This document shows, piece by piece, positions 19,893 to 30,020 of a stretch of DNA of 64,000 nt. Both the position numbers and the translations under genes were made by a program. Location: the NCBI GenBank assembly GCA_003167215.1, contig PMTV01000053.1, positions 230,472 through 294,471 of the forward strand. Reading direction: 5' to 3'. Numbering within the stretch: the stretch's first letter is position 1; each line of letters starts with the position of its first letter. The notes under the pieces were generated by a model, which was not told where the DNA came from, ran no database searches, and saw only the letters and a list, made by a program, of their open reading frames with translations. Source of the DNA: Acidobacteriota bacterium (GTDB taxonomy: Bacteria; Acidobacteriota; Terriglobia; Acidiferrales; UBA7541).

Positions 19893-20366
19893 GTGAAATT
19901 CACGCTGCGCGATTACAAACCGGAAGATTTCGGCACTTTGTACGAGATCGATCGCGCCTGCTACCCGATGGATATCGCATATTCGAAACGAGAGCTGCGC
20001 GCATATCTCCAGATGCCTGGCGCGGAATGCATCGTGGCGGCAACGGCCGATTCGATAGCGGGATTCTGCATAACCGCGCATCAAAATACGCGTGGCTATA
20101 TCGTAACCATCGACGTCCTGGAGCAATTTCGAAGAACTGGTGTGGGATCTTCCCTTCTGCGCAAAATGGAACAAAGCCTTGCAGCCAATGCGGTGCGAGA
20201 AGTATGGCTTGAGACGGCAACCGACAACGAATCCGCAATTGCCTTCTGGAAGAAGCACGGATATCGTACCTGCGGCACTCGAGCGGGGTATTATCCTGGC
20301 GGGCGCGACGCTTTTTCCATGGAGAAAACGATCGCCTCCCCCGCCAAATCAAAAGAGAGCGGATAA
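19893..20366 (+). CDS. GNAT acetyltransferase, RimI-like
   Basis: TIDVLEQFRRTGVGSSLLRKME and ETATDNESAIAFWKKHGYRTCG are GNAT motifs; GTG start. Confidence 0.88.
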   Translation: MKFTLRDYKPEDFGTLYEIDRACYPMDIAYSKRELRAYLQMPGAECIVAATADSIAGFCITAHQNTRGYIVTIDVLEQFRRTGVGSSLLRKMEQSLAANAVREVWLETATDNESAIAFWKKHGYRTCGTRAGYYPGGRDAFSMEKTIASPAKSKESG

Positions 20367-20368
20367 AC

Positions 20369-21220
20369 ATGCTACTGTGGCAGGCCGTCGTTCTGGCAAT
20401 CGTACAGGGTTTAACCGAGTTTTTGCCGGTCAGCAGCAGCGCACACCTGATTCTGATTCCTTGGCTGTCCCAGGGCCGCATTCCTGACCCCGGAATGGCT
20501 TTCGACGTTGCGCTTCATTTGGGAACGCTTATCGCCGTGGTTCTGTTTTTTTTGCGCGACTGGGTGCGGCTAACTCTGTGCGGGCTCGGATTCCATTACC
20601 CTCAGCGCGCTCCGGAACTTCAAGTCGTGCTCAACCGGCGCCTGTTCTGGTACTTAGTCGCGGGAACGATTCCGGGCGCGTTGGTCGGATTTTTCTTCGA
20701 ACGTACCATTGATGAACACCTTCGCAATCCGGTTCCCATCGCGTGCGCTATGATCCTAATTGCGCTTTTGATGTGGTACGCGGAATACACGAGCCGGCTT
20801 GATCGTGCCATCGAGCAGACTTCGTTCAGCGACTCTCTAGCGATCGGATGCGGACAAGCCCTGGCGCTTTTCCCCGGCGTTTCGCGTTCCGGAATCACGA
20901 TTACGGTGGGACTATTTCGCGGCATGACGCGTGAGGCCGCCGCTCGCTTCTCATTTCTGCTCGCTACCCCTCTGATCGCGGGAGCTGCCGCCAAGGAACT
21001 TCCCAAACTCATCAAGGCTCATCACGCCGGAGGCCTCGATTTGCCTATGTCTACATTGGCGATCAGCGTGGCCGTTTCGGCCATCGTTGGCTATGTGGTT
21101 ATCGCATTCTTTTTGCAGTATCTGCAAACACGCACTTTGAAGATCTTTATTTACTACCGAATCTTGTTTGGTATAGTCGTCTTGTTGCTCGCGTTCCTCC
21201 CACTGGGCTTTGCGCGATAG
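20369..21220 (+). CDS. uppP: Undecaprenyl-diphosphatase
   Basis: AIVQGLTEFLPVSSSAHLIL and FPGVSRSGITITVGLFRGM are UppP/BacA signatures. Confidence 0.96.
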   Translation: MLLWQAVVLAIVQGLTEFLPVSSSAHLILIPWLSQGRIPDPGMAFDVALHLGTLIAVVLFFLRDWVRLTLCGLGFHYPQRAPELQVVLNRRLFWYLVAGTIPGALVGFFFERTIDEHLRNPVPIACAMILIALLMWYAEYTSRLDRAIEQTSFSDSLAIGCGQALALFPGVSRSGITITVGLFRGMTREAAARFSFLLATPLIAGAAAKELPKLIKAHHAGGLDLPMSTLAISVAVSAIVGYVVIAFFLQYLQTRTLKIFIYYRILFGIVVLLLAFLPLGFAR

Positions 21221-21376
21221 CGCCCGCGCCGCCCGGCTGTTACGCGTGAGCCTTCCCCATTTGTTTGTACCTCGGTTCGCAATTGCGCCCGAGGTGAACT
21301 GCGCCGTATAGCGAGATCGAAGGTTGAGCACTTCGAATCGCCCGCGGCCCGGGTTTTCAATGTAAAGGGGAAGCTT

Positions 21377-23716
21377 GTGCGCATCTTCTCGCCTACCGAA
21401 AACAAACGCATCAATGAGCTTGTCGGATTTGTCGGCCTTAGCATCGCTTTTCTTCTCGCGCTGAGCCTGCTGTCCTATTCTCCGCACGACGTGTCGTTTA
21501 ATGTGTCCGCTCCTCCGCCAGGAGCCGGCCCGGCAAGAAATTGGATCGGGCCGGTCGGAGCGCATATGGCCGATCTGTTCTTCCAATTCTGCGGCTTTAG
21601 CGCGTTCTTGTTTCCGGTTGGCATGTTTGCCGTTGCCATGCGTTGGTTTCGCAGCCAATTAATCGAGGCGCCCGCCGCAAAGCTTGTAGGCGCCAGCATG
21701 CTGCTGCTTTCTCTTTCGGCCGAGATGACGCTGATACACCTGCCCCAAGTGCGCGGAGTTCTTCCTCCAGGCGGCTTACTCGGGACCGTTCTTGCCGAGG
21801 GATTGCGCGCAGCGTTAAATCCGGTCGGGGCCAACTTAGTTTCTGTTGTTCTCATTCTTACTTCATTATTTCTAACCACAAGTTTTTCATTGCGGACTGC
21901 GGCACATTGGCTCAGGGCGCCCATGTCCACGGACGGCATGGTGGGGCGATGGATGGCTCGCGTGAGTGAGTGGCGAGAGGAGCGCGAATCGTCGCGCCTG
22001 AGAAAGCGCGTTGAGGAAATCAAGATTGCAGGGCGTCCGCCGGTAGCCCCACAGCGAGTCTCGGCGAAAGAGCTACCGCCAACCGCGGATGAGCATGATG
22101 GAGGCGAAGATTCGGAAGACGAATCGAAAGACGCCAGGCGGGCATCCGCCGTGATTAAATTTCATGAACTGGAGAAGGCTACTCCGCCAAAGAAAGCCGC
22201 GCCCGACCCCAAAATTTCTCGCGGTAGAACGAGCTACAGGCTCCCGCCCTCTTCTTTGCTGCAGATGGCCGAGCGCGGCCAGAAAATGGACGAAACCGAA
22301 TTGAAGGAATGCGCGCGTGCGATCGAACAAAAGTGCGCCGAATTCGACGTCGCGGGGCGCATTACCCAAATCAATCCCGGCCCCGTCGTTACGACGTTTG
22401 AATTGAAGCCCGAAGCAGGCATCAAGTACAGCCGAATTACAGGCCTGGGCGATGATCTGTGCCTGGCGCTGAAAGCTGAATCGATTCTAATCGAGCGTAT
22501 CCCGGGGAAATCCACCGTCGGCATCGAAGTGCCAAACGTGCATCGCGAAACGATCGCTTTGCGCGACGTGGTGGAATCGCCGGAGTTCAGCCACTCTCCT
22601 TCCAAACTCACGCTTCCTTTCGGAAAGGATCTGATTGGCCGAATCCGCGCCGCCGATTTGACGCAAATGCCCCACTTGCTGATCGCCGGCTCAACCGGAA
22701 CCGGCAAGAGCGTCTTCATCAATTCCCTGCTGATGGGCATGCTGTTTAAAGCCACGCCGGACGAGCTCAAGCTAGTGCTGATCGATCCCAAACAGCTCGA
22801 ACTCGGCCTATACGCCGACATTCCACACTTGTTCACTCCTGTAGTGACTGACCCGAAAGTCGCCGCGAACGTGATGCGCAATGCCACGCGCGAGATGGAG
22901 CGCCGTCTAAAGCTCCTGGCCCAGCGCGGAGTGCGCAACATCGAACAATACAACCGCACGTTCGAGAAGGGCCAATCGCTTTCGCTCTTCGACAACGTGG
23001 ATGAAGAAGAACACAAGCCGCTTCCCTACCTCGTGATTGTCATTGATGAGTTGGCTGACCTCATGATGGTGGACACGAACGGCGTGGAAGAATCCATCAC
23101 ACGACTGGCGCAGATGGCGCGCGCGGTCGGCATCCATTTGATACTCGCCACTCAGCGGCCGTCGGTGGACGTAATTACCGGATTGATTAAAGCGAACTTC
23201 CCCGCTCGTATTTCTTTCCGCGTGGCCAGTAAAGTAGATTCGCGCACGATTCTCGATGCCAACGGTTCGGAATCGCTGCTCGGCAAGGGCGATATGCTGT
23301 ATCTGCCCGCAGGGTCGTCGAGGCTTCACCGCATTCACGGGCCCTACGTGCACGAGTCGGAAGTCGGCGCGGTCTGCGATTTCTGGCGCGATCAAGCTAA
23401 AGCAATTTACAACGAAGAGTTGCTGAAACCGCCGAAGGATGACGCATTCAGCGGAGGTGGCTCCTCCGGAGGAGAGGGGGGTGGAGAAGAAGTTGACGAT
23501 GACTTGTACCAAGAAGCTGTGCGCGTAGTTTGCGAGATGGGACGCGCATCCACCTCCACTTTGCAACGCCGCCTGCGCGTTGGTTACGGCCGCGCGGCGC
23601 GTTTGATTGATTTGATGGAGAAGGACGGAATCGTCGGCCCTCCCGATGGTGCAAAAGCCCGCGAAGTTCTGAAAAAGAAAGACTGGATCAAGGAATTTGA
23701 CGAGTCCATGAAGTAG
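21377..23716 (+). CDS. ftsK: DNA translocase FtsK
   Basis: N-terminal TM segments, Walker A LLIAGSTGTGKSVFINSLL, ARISFRVASKVDSRTILD, C-terminal winged-helix gamma domain; GTG start. Confidence 0.96.
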   Translation: MRIFSPTENKRINELVGFVGLSIAFLLALSLLSYSPHDVSFNVSAPPPGAGPARNWIGPVGAHMADLFFQFCGFSAFLFPVGMFAVAMRWFRSQLIEAPAAKLVGASMLLLSLSAEMTLIHLPQVRGVLPPGGLLGTVLAEGLRAALNPVGANLVSVVLILTSLFLTTSFSLRTAAHWLRAPMSTDGMVGRWMARVSEWREERESSRLRKRVEEIKIAGRPPVAPQRVSAKELPPTADEHDGGEDSEDESKDARRASAVIKFHELEKATPPKKAAPDPKISRGRTSYRLPPSSLLQMAERGQKMDETELKECARAIEQKCAEFDVAGRITQINPGPVVTTFELKPEAGIKYSRITGLGDDLCLALKAESILIERIPGKSTVGIEVPNVHRETIALRDVVESPEFSHSPSKLTLPFGKDLIGRIRAADLTQMPHLLIAGSTGTGKSVFINSLLMGMLFKATPDELKLVLIDPKQLELGLYADIPHLFTPVVTDPKVAANVMRNATREMERRLKLLAQRGVRNIEQYNRTFEKGQSLSLFDNVDEEEHKPLPYLVIVIDELADLMMVDTNGVEESITRLAQMARAVGIHLILATQRPSVDVITGLIKANFPARISFRVASKVDSRTILDANGSESLLGKGDMLYLPAGSSRLHRIHGPYVHESEVGAVCDFWRDQAKAIYNEELLKPPKDDAFSGGGSSGGEGGGEEVDDDLYQEAVRVVCEMGRASTSTLQRRLRVGYGRAARLIDLMEKDGIVGPPDGAKAREVLKKKDWIKEFDESMK

Positions 23717-23835
23717 AGCCGCGCATTGCGCTTCCCGGCTGCGTTCAACCCAAGCTTCCTTCTGGGTTTGTGCCAGAAAACGCCGTTTTCCCTTTTCAGC
23801 GTCGTCCCTTTTCCGTAGAATCGTAAATCGTTCCC

Positions 23836-23910
23836 GTGCCGAGGTAGCTCATTGGTAGAGCGCGGCCCTGAAAAGGCCGGCGTAGCCAGTCCGATTCTGG
23901 CCCTCGGCAC
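23836..23910 (+). tRNA. tRNA-Phe (anticodon GAA)
   Basis: Perfect 7-bp acceptor GTGCCGA/TCGGCAC, D-arm TAGCTCATTGGTAGAGC, anticodon loop CTGAAAA, T-arm CCAGTCCGATTCTGG; no encoded CCA. Confidence 0.95.
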
Positions 23911-24075
23911 ATCCCCTACTCCGCACGGATCGCCGACGCGCTATTAATTGCTCCCGTGCTCGTCATATACTTCTCACCTCGGAGCTCTCACCCGCTTCGA
24001 AGCCCTCGCGCTGAGGAGTCCCCATGAAACGTTGGGCGAAAATTCTGCTGGCAGTCGTCGGTCATCGCGGCGTTA

Positions 24076-25668
24076 GTGGCGATCAAGCTCTTCGTAAATG
24101 CAAACACATTCCGCCCCGCCATCGAAAAACAACTCACCACCACGCTCGGCCGCGACGTAAAGGTTGGCAACCTGAGCCTCTCGCTTTTCCGAGGCAGCTT
24201 GGTGGCCGAAGGTCTCAGCGTTGCCGACGATCCCAGCTTCAGCGCCGAGCCATTTCTCACGGCGAAGGAATTCCGCATCGGCGTCTCGCTGCAGACCTTG
24301 ATTTTCTCGCGGCAGTTGAATCTGCGCAGCTTTCAGATTGAGTCGCCACAAATCAGGGTGATTCGCGCGGCCAATGGCACGTGGAATTTTTCCAGCCTCG
24401 GACTCGTCCGCGCGGCCGCCGGGCCCCCGGGTGGCGCTGACTCCAACGCCGCTCCCGGAAATTCAAGAGGTTCCGCGCCGGACATCGCGGACCTCTCTGT
24501 CGGCAGCATCGTCATCGAAGACGGCCACGCCGTGATCGTCGGCCTGCCCGCGCACAGCAAGCCAATCGTGTACGACCGCGTGAACCTTACAGCCAGCGAT
24601 TTCTCATTCCGCTCGCAGTTCCCAATCGGGCTGGACGCGAACCTGCCCGCCGGCGGCACTGTCCAAGTAACCGGCCACGTCGGCCCGATCACTCGCGACG
24701 ACCCGGCAAGCAGTCCGGTTGACGTGCAAATCTCTGCGAAGCGCCTCGACCCCGTCGCCGCGGGATTACTCGATCCGAGTGCCGGCCTGTCGTTGCTCGC
24801 CGACGCCGATCTGCACGCCACGTCCGACGGGCAAACACTCAACACGAGCGGCACCGTTCGAGTCCAGAATCTCAAACTTGAGCCCGGAGCGACCGCTGCG
24901 TCAAAGCCGCTAGAACTCACTTACCGCGGCACGTATCGCCTGAAAGAAAATGCCGGCCAGATTGAAGACGCCAGCGTAAAGATCGGCAACGCCGCCATCC
25001 ATGTAAACGGAACATATAAGAGCAACGCGCAAGACGCGGAAGATCCTCTGCTGAACTTGAAACTCACCGGGCAAAGTCTGCCGATCGATGAACTCCAGCC
25101 GCTGATATCCGCGGCCGCGGTCCGTTTTCCCAACGGCTCGGTGCTGAAGGGCGGGACGCTTTCGATGAACATGGCCATTACTGGCCATGCAAAATCCGTC
25201 GTCATCATTGGTCCGATTGCGCTCGACAACGTGAGCCTGGTTGGTTTTGACGTCGGTTCAACAATTCACGGCATCGCGGCGCTGAGCGGCGTGAAAACGG
25301 GAGACACCACGAATTTCCAAAAGTTGAGCGTGAACGTTCACATCACGGACGCCGGCGTAGTGGCTGATAACATCGAGGCTGTGATCGAGGGAATGGGCGA
25401 GCTTTCCGGTGCCGGCACCATCTCGCCCAGCGATCAACTGGACTTCAATCTCACGGTGAAAAATGCGCCGTCCAAAGGAATCGCCGCCAAAGTCGGCGTG
25501 GGCTTGCTCACGACATTAAATGGCTCGGGAAGCGGTTCGGGCAATGGCCCCGGCGTGCCTATACACGTCGCCGGCACGTCCGAGGAACCCTATATCACCG
25601 CCGATGTCGGCGGCGCCGTCGGGAAGAAAACCAAATCCATTACATCCATCTTCGGTAAAAAGAAATAA
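24076..25668 (+). CDS. AsmA-family protein, apparent 1-nt frameshift at its N-terminus (true start probably ATG 24024)
   Basis: AIKLFVNANTFRPAIEKQLTTTLGRDVKVGNLSLSLFRGSLVAEGLSV. The upstream frame from 24024 gives MKRWAKILLAVV; removing one G at 24060-24061 joins them as MKRWAKILLAVVVIAALVAIKLF. Confidence 0.85.
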   Translation: MAIKLFVNANTFRPAIEKQLTTTLGRDVKVGNLSLSLFRGSLVAEGLSVADDPSFSAEPFLTAKEFRIGVSLQTLIFSRQLNLRSFQIESPQIRVIRAANGTWNFSSLGLVRAAAGPPGGADSNAAPGNSRGSAPDIADLSVGSIVIEDGHAVIVGLPAHSKPIVYDRVNLTASDFSFRSQFPIGLDANLPAGGTVQVTGHVGPITRDDPASSPVDVQISAKRLDPVAAGLLDPSAGLSLLADADLHATSDGQTLNTSGTVRVQNLKLEPGATAASKPLELTYRGTYRLKENAGQIEDASVKIGNAAIHVNGTYKSNAQDAEDPLLNLKLTGQSLPIDELQPLISAAAVRFPNGSVLKGGTLSMNMAITGHAKSVVIIGPIALDNVSLVGFDVGSTIHGIAALSGVKTGDTTNFQKLSVNVHITDAGVVADNIEAVIEGMGELSGAGTISPSDQLDFNLTVKNAPSKGIAAKVGVGLLTTLNGSGSGSGNGPGVPIHVAGTSEEPYITADVGGAVGKKTKSITSIFGKKK

Positions 25669-25766
25669 CTCGCGCCGTGCGTGTGCGCATGCCGGCTCCT
25701 TCTCACTTTCACTTTGCTGGAGAGTAAACCCAGCGGGGCTCAGGCGGAAAGGCGTTGCGTCTTGGT

Positions 25767-27362
25767 CTATGCATGGGCAACCACTTGATACGGGCGCATC
25801 ATTTCATTGTCTTCGTGTTCGAGTATATGGCAATGCCAGACGTAGCGCCCGGCATAACCTTCGAAGTGCACGATGATTCGCGTGGCCATACCGGGTTCGG
25901 CGCGCACGGTGTCCTTCCATCCCGCCTCCGATGGGTCTGGAGGCACGGGTTCGCCCGTGAATTTCAACTCGCGCTTGCTCATGTAGGAAGAGGTTTCGAA
26001 GCGGCGCCTATCTAGAATCTGGAATCGCACTAGATGAAGGTGAATGGGGTGCGAATCGTCGGTGGGATTGATCAGGGTCCAGATCTCGGTCGTGTTCAGC
26101 ACGGGGGTTTCCGTAATTGGTTGGTGCCAATAAGTGCCATTCAGCAGCATGAGAACTGGCTCGGCGACGCGATTTACATACTGGTCGAGAGAAAGAAGCC
26201 GCGTTTTCACTGCTTGAGATTCGGGAATCTTTGGCACGGGGCGCAAGGCTGCCGCCAGCGCACTCGCGTCGTTCACTTTATCGCTCGAAACGCGGAATTG
26301 CATTACCACGAACGCGTCGTTATTGAGAATGATCTCCTCGCCGCGATGGCCGCTGAAGTCAACAACGACATCAACTCGTTCGCCCGGCGCAATCATCAAT
26401 GCCTTGAGCGAAACCGGCGCCGACAGCAAGCCTTGGTCGGTTCCTATCTGGCTAAAAGAAACGCCGTTTGCGAATGATAAACGGTAGAAACGTGCATTCG
26501 AACCGTTGAGCACGCGAAGGCGATATTTACGTGGCGCTACATCGAGGTACGGGAATATTTTTCCGTTCACGAGAATAGCGTCGCCGAAAACTTCGGGAAC
26601 CCACGGAGCGTTCGTTTTGTCCGACACCGGATAAAAGAGCTGGCCTTGAGGAGTAAAGAAACGGTCGGAAATCACCAGCGGAATTTCATATTTTCCGTTC
26701 GGCAACTGGAGAGCGTCTTCCGCGTCGTCTCGCACGATGTACACGCCCATCAATCCCGCGAAAATATTAAGGCGGTTAATTCCCATCGCGTGATCGTGAT
26801 ACCACAGCATCGCCGGGTCCTGCTGGTTCGGGTAGTGATACAGGGCCGATTTCCCGGGAACAATCCAATCCTCGGGATAGCCGTCGCTTTCGGGGGGCGC
26901 TTTTCCGCCGTGAAGGTGTACCACGGTGCGAACTTCCGGTTGGTCCGCGCCAGCCCCGCCTAGGTTGTGGTCTATGGGTAGAAAATGCTTGTCGGGTAGC
27001 TCGTTGGCCCATTCGACCAGAATTTCCTGTCCGCTGCGGACATCGAACGTGGGGCCCGGAAACTGCGAACCGAAACCCCACATCCGCGTGGGCTTCAGGT
27101 CGCGATGGACTTTCATTTCGAAGGGCTGCATGGCTTGGTGGTAGTACGGAATCTTTACCGCGGGATCTGCCGGACTTGGCTGGTAGCGATCGGGTTTCGC
27201 GATCGGGGGGATCGGGAGAGGGTCGACAAACTTGGCCAGCGTGTTCGGGTCGAGGGTGGAAGCTTTTACCGGCACGGACTGGGCGAGCACAGGCAACTTG
27301 TTCATCAGCAACGCCGTGGTGGCCAAACCAGAACGATGAAGGAATTTTCTTCTTGTGATCAC
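25767..27362 (-). CDS. Multicopper oxidase, CotA/bilirubin-oxidase-like, probable Tat substrate
   Basis: MITRRKFLHRSG signal; VHLHGGKAPPESDG, MLWYHDHAMGINRLN, HPIHLHLVRFQIL, WHCHILEHEDNEMMRP copper sites. Confidence 0.95.
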   Translation of the reverse strand: MITRRKFLHRSGLATTALLMNKLPVLAQSVPVKASTLDPNTLAKFVDPLPIPPIAKPDRYQPSPADPAVKIPYYHQAMQPFEMKVHRDLKPTRMWGFGSQFPGPTFDVRSGQEILVEWANELPDKHFLPIDHNLGGAGADQPEVRTVVHLHGGKAPPESDGYPEDWIVPGKSALYHYPNQQDPAMLWYHDHAMGINRLNIFAGLMGVYIVRDDAEDALQLPNGKYEIPLVISDRFFTPQGQLFYPVSDKTNAPWVPEVFGDAILVNGKIFPYLDVAPRKYRLRVLNGSNARFYRLSFANGVSFSQIGTDQGLLSAPVSLKALMIAPGERVDVVVDFSGHRGEEIILNNDAFVVMQFRVSSDKVNDASALAAALRPVPKIPESQAVKTRLLSLDQYVNRVAEPVLMLLNGTYWHQPITETPVLNTTEIWTLINPTDDSHPIHLHLVRFQILDRRRFETSSYMSKRELKFTGEPVPPDPSEAGWKDTVRAEPGMATRIIVHFEGYAGRYVWHCHILEHEDNEMMRPYQVVAHA

Positions 27363-27453
27363 GCAGCTCCCTTAAGCTCGGGAAGATAGCACGCATGGAA
27401 AACGAAGGCACGTGCGCGGGTTTGCCGCACGTGCCCTCGTCGTCCAGCGTCAA

Positions 27454-29091
27454 CTATCGGTTCGAAGTTTCGTTCGAAGTGGAAGAGAACTCCACTTCCC
27501 CGGTTTTATCGTTCAGGATAAACAAGTCATTATCGTCCACCTGTTTGAAATCGAACATTTGAGTGATTGAGTTCGCTATGGTGTCAAACGAACCGTTTCC
27601 GATGCGCTGCCCGTCGAGCCAATTGTCCTCGATGAATCGAATCGTGGAACTCTGGTCGGTCATCGAGTGGTCCACGAAATTGCGGCGTGCCCACGGTGAA
27701 ATCACCATATAAGGCAGGCGCGGACCATATCCGCAGCGGCCTTGCGCGTGCAACGTTGAGGGGTTGATGCCGGGCAGTGCGGTCTTGCCAGTTCCGCACG
27801 ACGGTGTTCCGTCGTTCAGAACATCAACACCGGGCACGGCGGACGAGTTAATGAGTTGGCCAAGCTGATGATCGTACCAACCGTCAGAATCGTCGTAGTT
27901 GATGATGACGGCGGTGCTGGACCATTCCGGCTGGCCTTGCAGGAAGTTGATTGTGTCGACGATAAACTTCTGCTCGTCCAGCGGATCGGAGTAGCCTGCG
28001 TGGCCGTCCTGGAATCCCGGCGCCTTCAAGAAACTTACTGCGGGAAAGTTACCGGCTTGAACCGCGGCGAAGAAATCCAGAACGTCATACTGATGATTGG
28101 CACCATCGCCCTCTTTGCCGATGAGTTTCACCGAACTCGGCCGGGCGTGGGTGGGGTTGGCAGTGGACACGTAGTATTGAAACGGCTGATGGTGCGGGAT
28201 GTAATCATCCTTCTTCACCAAAGTTACGGCGGAAGTTGTCGACCTGTTGCACCCGGTGCTCCCATTTGCATTCACGATGCCGAGGCTAAAACCTCCACTG
28301 AAGAAACCCCAGCTCACACCGGCTGCGTTCAGCAGATCGCCGATGTTCTTTCCACCCATTTGGATATTTTCGCCGGTCGTGGTCGAGCAAACATCGCCCA
28401 CGGGATCAGAGTCGTTAGCATCCGTGAAGCCGCCATTTCCGTCAGGGACGATCGCTCCGCTGCCGTTCAGGCTCTGGATGACGCCATTAGTTTGACCAGA
28501 GATCAGGTTGAGAGCGCCGGGAGTGGAAGGGCCAAAATTGGTACCGTAGGAGTTGTCACTCATTGAGTAGTGCTGCGCGTAGTTCCACAACGCGGTGACG
28601 GTGTTTCCATCGAAGTAGCTCATCACGACACCAGTTGTGTCCGCTATCGGGGGCGCGCCAGGAGGCGGGCCTGCGGTCCCAGTGTTGAGTGGAAAGAGAT
28701 CCATCAAGCCGCCGTCAAAGGCCTGTTGCTCCGGCGTATAATTGTGATCCTGGTCGTTCGTTGCAGCGCCAGCGGGGCCCAAACGGAAAGGGTTGGTGGC
28801 ACCGCCAAGATTCAGCGGGTTCAAGTTGGGGTTATTGGTGAGGAGCGCGTTGTTTAATCCATTGATCGTCGGGGTTCCCGCTGAGGCCTTAAAATGCGGT
28901 TCCCCAGAGGGGTTCGTCGCAACCGGATAGGTCCCGAAGTAGTGGTCGAAAGAAACATTTTCCTGGAAAATGATGACCAGGTGCTTGATTGGGGTAGCTG
29001 CCTTGGCGCTGCTCGGTGGTGGTGGAGCAGCTCCTAACATTCCCGGATTCAGCATCATTCCGGCTAGTAACATCGCGAAAACTCTACGCAT
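27454..29091 (-). CDS. Phosphoesterase family protein (phospholipase C/acid phosphatase-like), exported
   Basis: KHLVIIFQENVSFDHYFGTYP, ATNDQDHNYTPEQQAFDGG, IINYDDSDGWYDHQ. Start at MRRVFAMLLAGMM (29091) with GGAGG upstream; the track ORF extends 213 codons into non-coding DNA. Confidence 0.92.
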   Translation of the reverse strand: MRRVFAMLLAGMMLNPGMLGAAPPPPSSAKAATPIKHLVIIFQENVSFDHYFGTYPVATNPSGEPHFKASAGTPTINGLNNALLTNNPNLNPLNLGGATNPFRLGPAGAATNDQDHNYTPEQQAFDGGLMDLFPLNTGTAGPPPGAPPIADTTGVVMSYFDGNTVTALWNYAQHYSMSDNSYGTNFGPSTPGALNLISGQTNGVIQSLNGSGAIVPDGNGGFTDANDSDPVGDVCSTTTGENIQMGGKNIGDLLNAAGVSWGFFSGGFSLGIVNANGSTGCNRSTTSAVTLVKKDDYIPHHQPFQYYVSTANPTHARPSSVKLIGKEGDGANHQYDVLDFFAAVQAGNFPAVSFLKAPGFQDGHAGYSDPLDEQKFIVDTINFLQGQPEWSSTAVIINYDDSDGWYDHQLGQLINSSAVPGVDVLNDGTPSCGTGKTALPGINPSTLHAQGRCGYGPRLPYMVISPWARRNFVDHSMTDQSSTIRFIEDNWLDGQRIGNGSFDTIANSITQMFDFKQVDDNDLFILNDKTGEVEFSSTSNETSNR

Positions 29092-29249
29092 ATCTTCAAT
29101 CCTCCATTGGCTTCGTGGCTTGTCGGCTGCCCCGTACAGCCGGCACGAGCGAAGGAAGGCTAGTCGCAGGAAGTTACAGCGTTGTGAACCTGCAATGATG
29201 TCATGGTGAACTTGCAGGATGCCTCGCCTTGCTGATGGAAATGTGTCAA

Positions 29250-29479
29250 TTCTAGAACCGGTTAGAATTGTTATTGGTGATTGTTTTGTGCGAGTTACGG
29301 CGATTTCTGTTTGTGAGTCAGAACCGGTTAGAAATGCAATGAAAGCCTCGACGCACGCTCGGGCTGTGTTCAAGTTTTTGGTTTTGCAGAATTTGATTTT
29401 TTGGCGATTTGAGCTGATCGGCGTTGTTTGTTTTCCGTGAGTTACGAGGTGTTCTACTTCCTGAGTTTGGCGATTTGAT
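29250..29479 (-). repeat. Copy B of the AACCGGTT dispersed repeat, inverted relative to copy A
   Basis: AACCGGTT at 29256 and 29322 (66 bp apart), plus direct repeat TTTGGCGATTTGA at 29400 and 29466 (also 66 bp apart). Confidence 0.65.
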
Positions 29480-30020
29480 TTGGCCCGATTGTTGAAGAAC
29501 AGGGAGCAAAGACTCGAGGCGAGCGGCGTTTTTTGAGGCGTGTGGTGAACGGCTGCGGAGTCGCACACCCTGCACCGGTTGCGGCCTGGCGACGGCACTC
29601 GTGATGCGGTGAGAGCGCGTGGTCCTGGGCCCGTCCGAAAACGAGGTTCGGCGCGGTTCAAAGCTGAACATTCCATCCCGCTCCTTCCGTCGCAAGCCAC
29701 CGCCAACACGCTCCTTAAACTACTGCTCATCTCAGCCGCCTCGGCGAGAAGGCGCAGCTCTGCCCTTCGCCCCTTTTCCAGGGCGCAAACAACATTACTA
29801 AGTTATATTTGAGGTAAGTACCCTTATATCATACTTTTATGGTGATGTCAAGGGATCGTCTGTGTGAGCAAATGGTGGCCCGACGGGTTCTCTTCACCTT
29901 TTGGGAACGAGATGCAGTGACACCCCTTCAAATACCCGAATTTTGTCATCGATGCCTGATGGTCGTCTATGGGGCGATGGCCAGCCAGACGAACATGCCA
30001 TGGCACTTTCCGGGTAGGAT

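Noticed and set aside
19407-20258. 283-aa minus-strand ORF
   Set aside because: Antisense to rnj and the RimI-like gene; composition not protein-like.
22234-23016. 260-aa minus-strand ORF
   Set aside because: Antisense to ftsK.
29092-29730. N-terminal 213-codon extension of the phosphoesterase ORF
   Set aside because: Low-complexity, crosses the dispersed repeat; signal peptide and RBS mark the true start at 29091.
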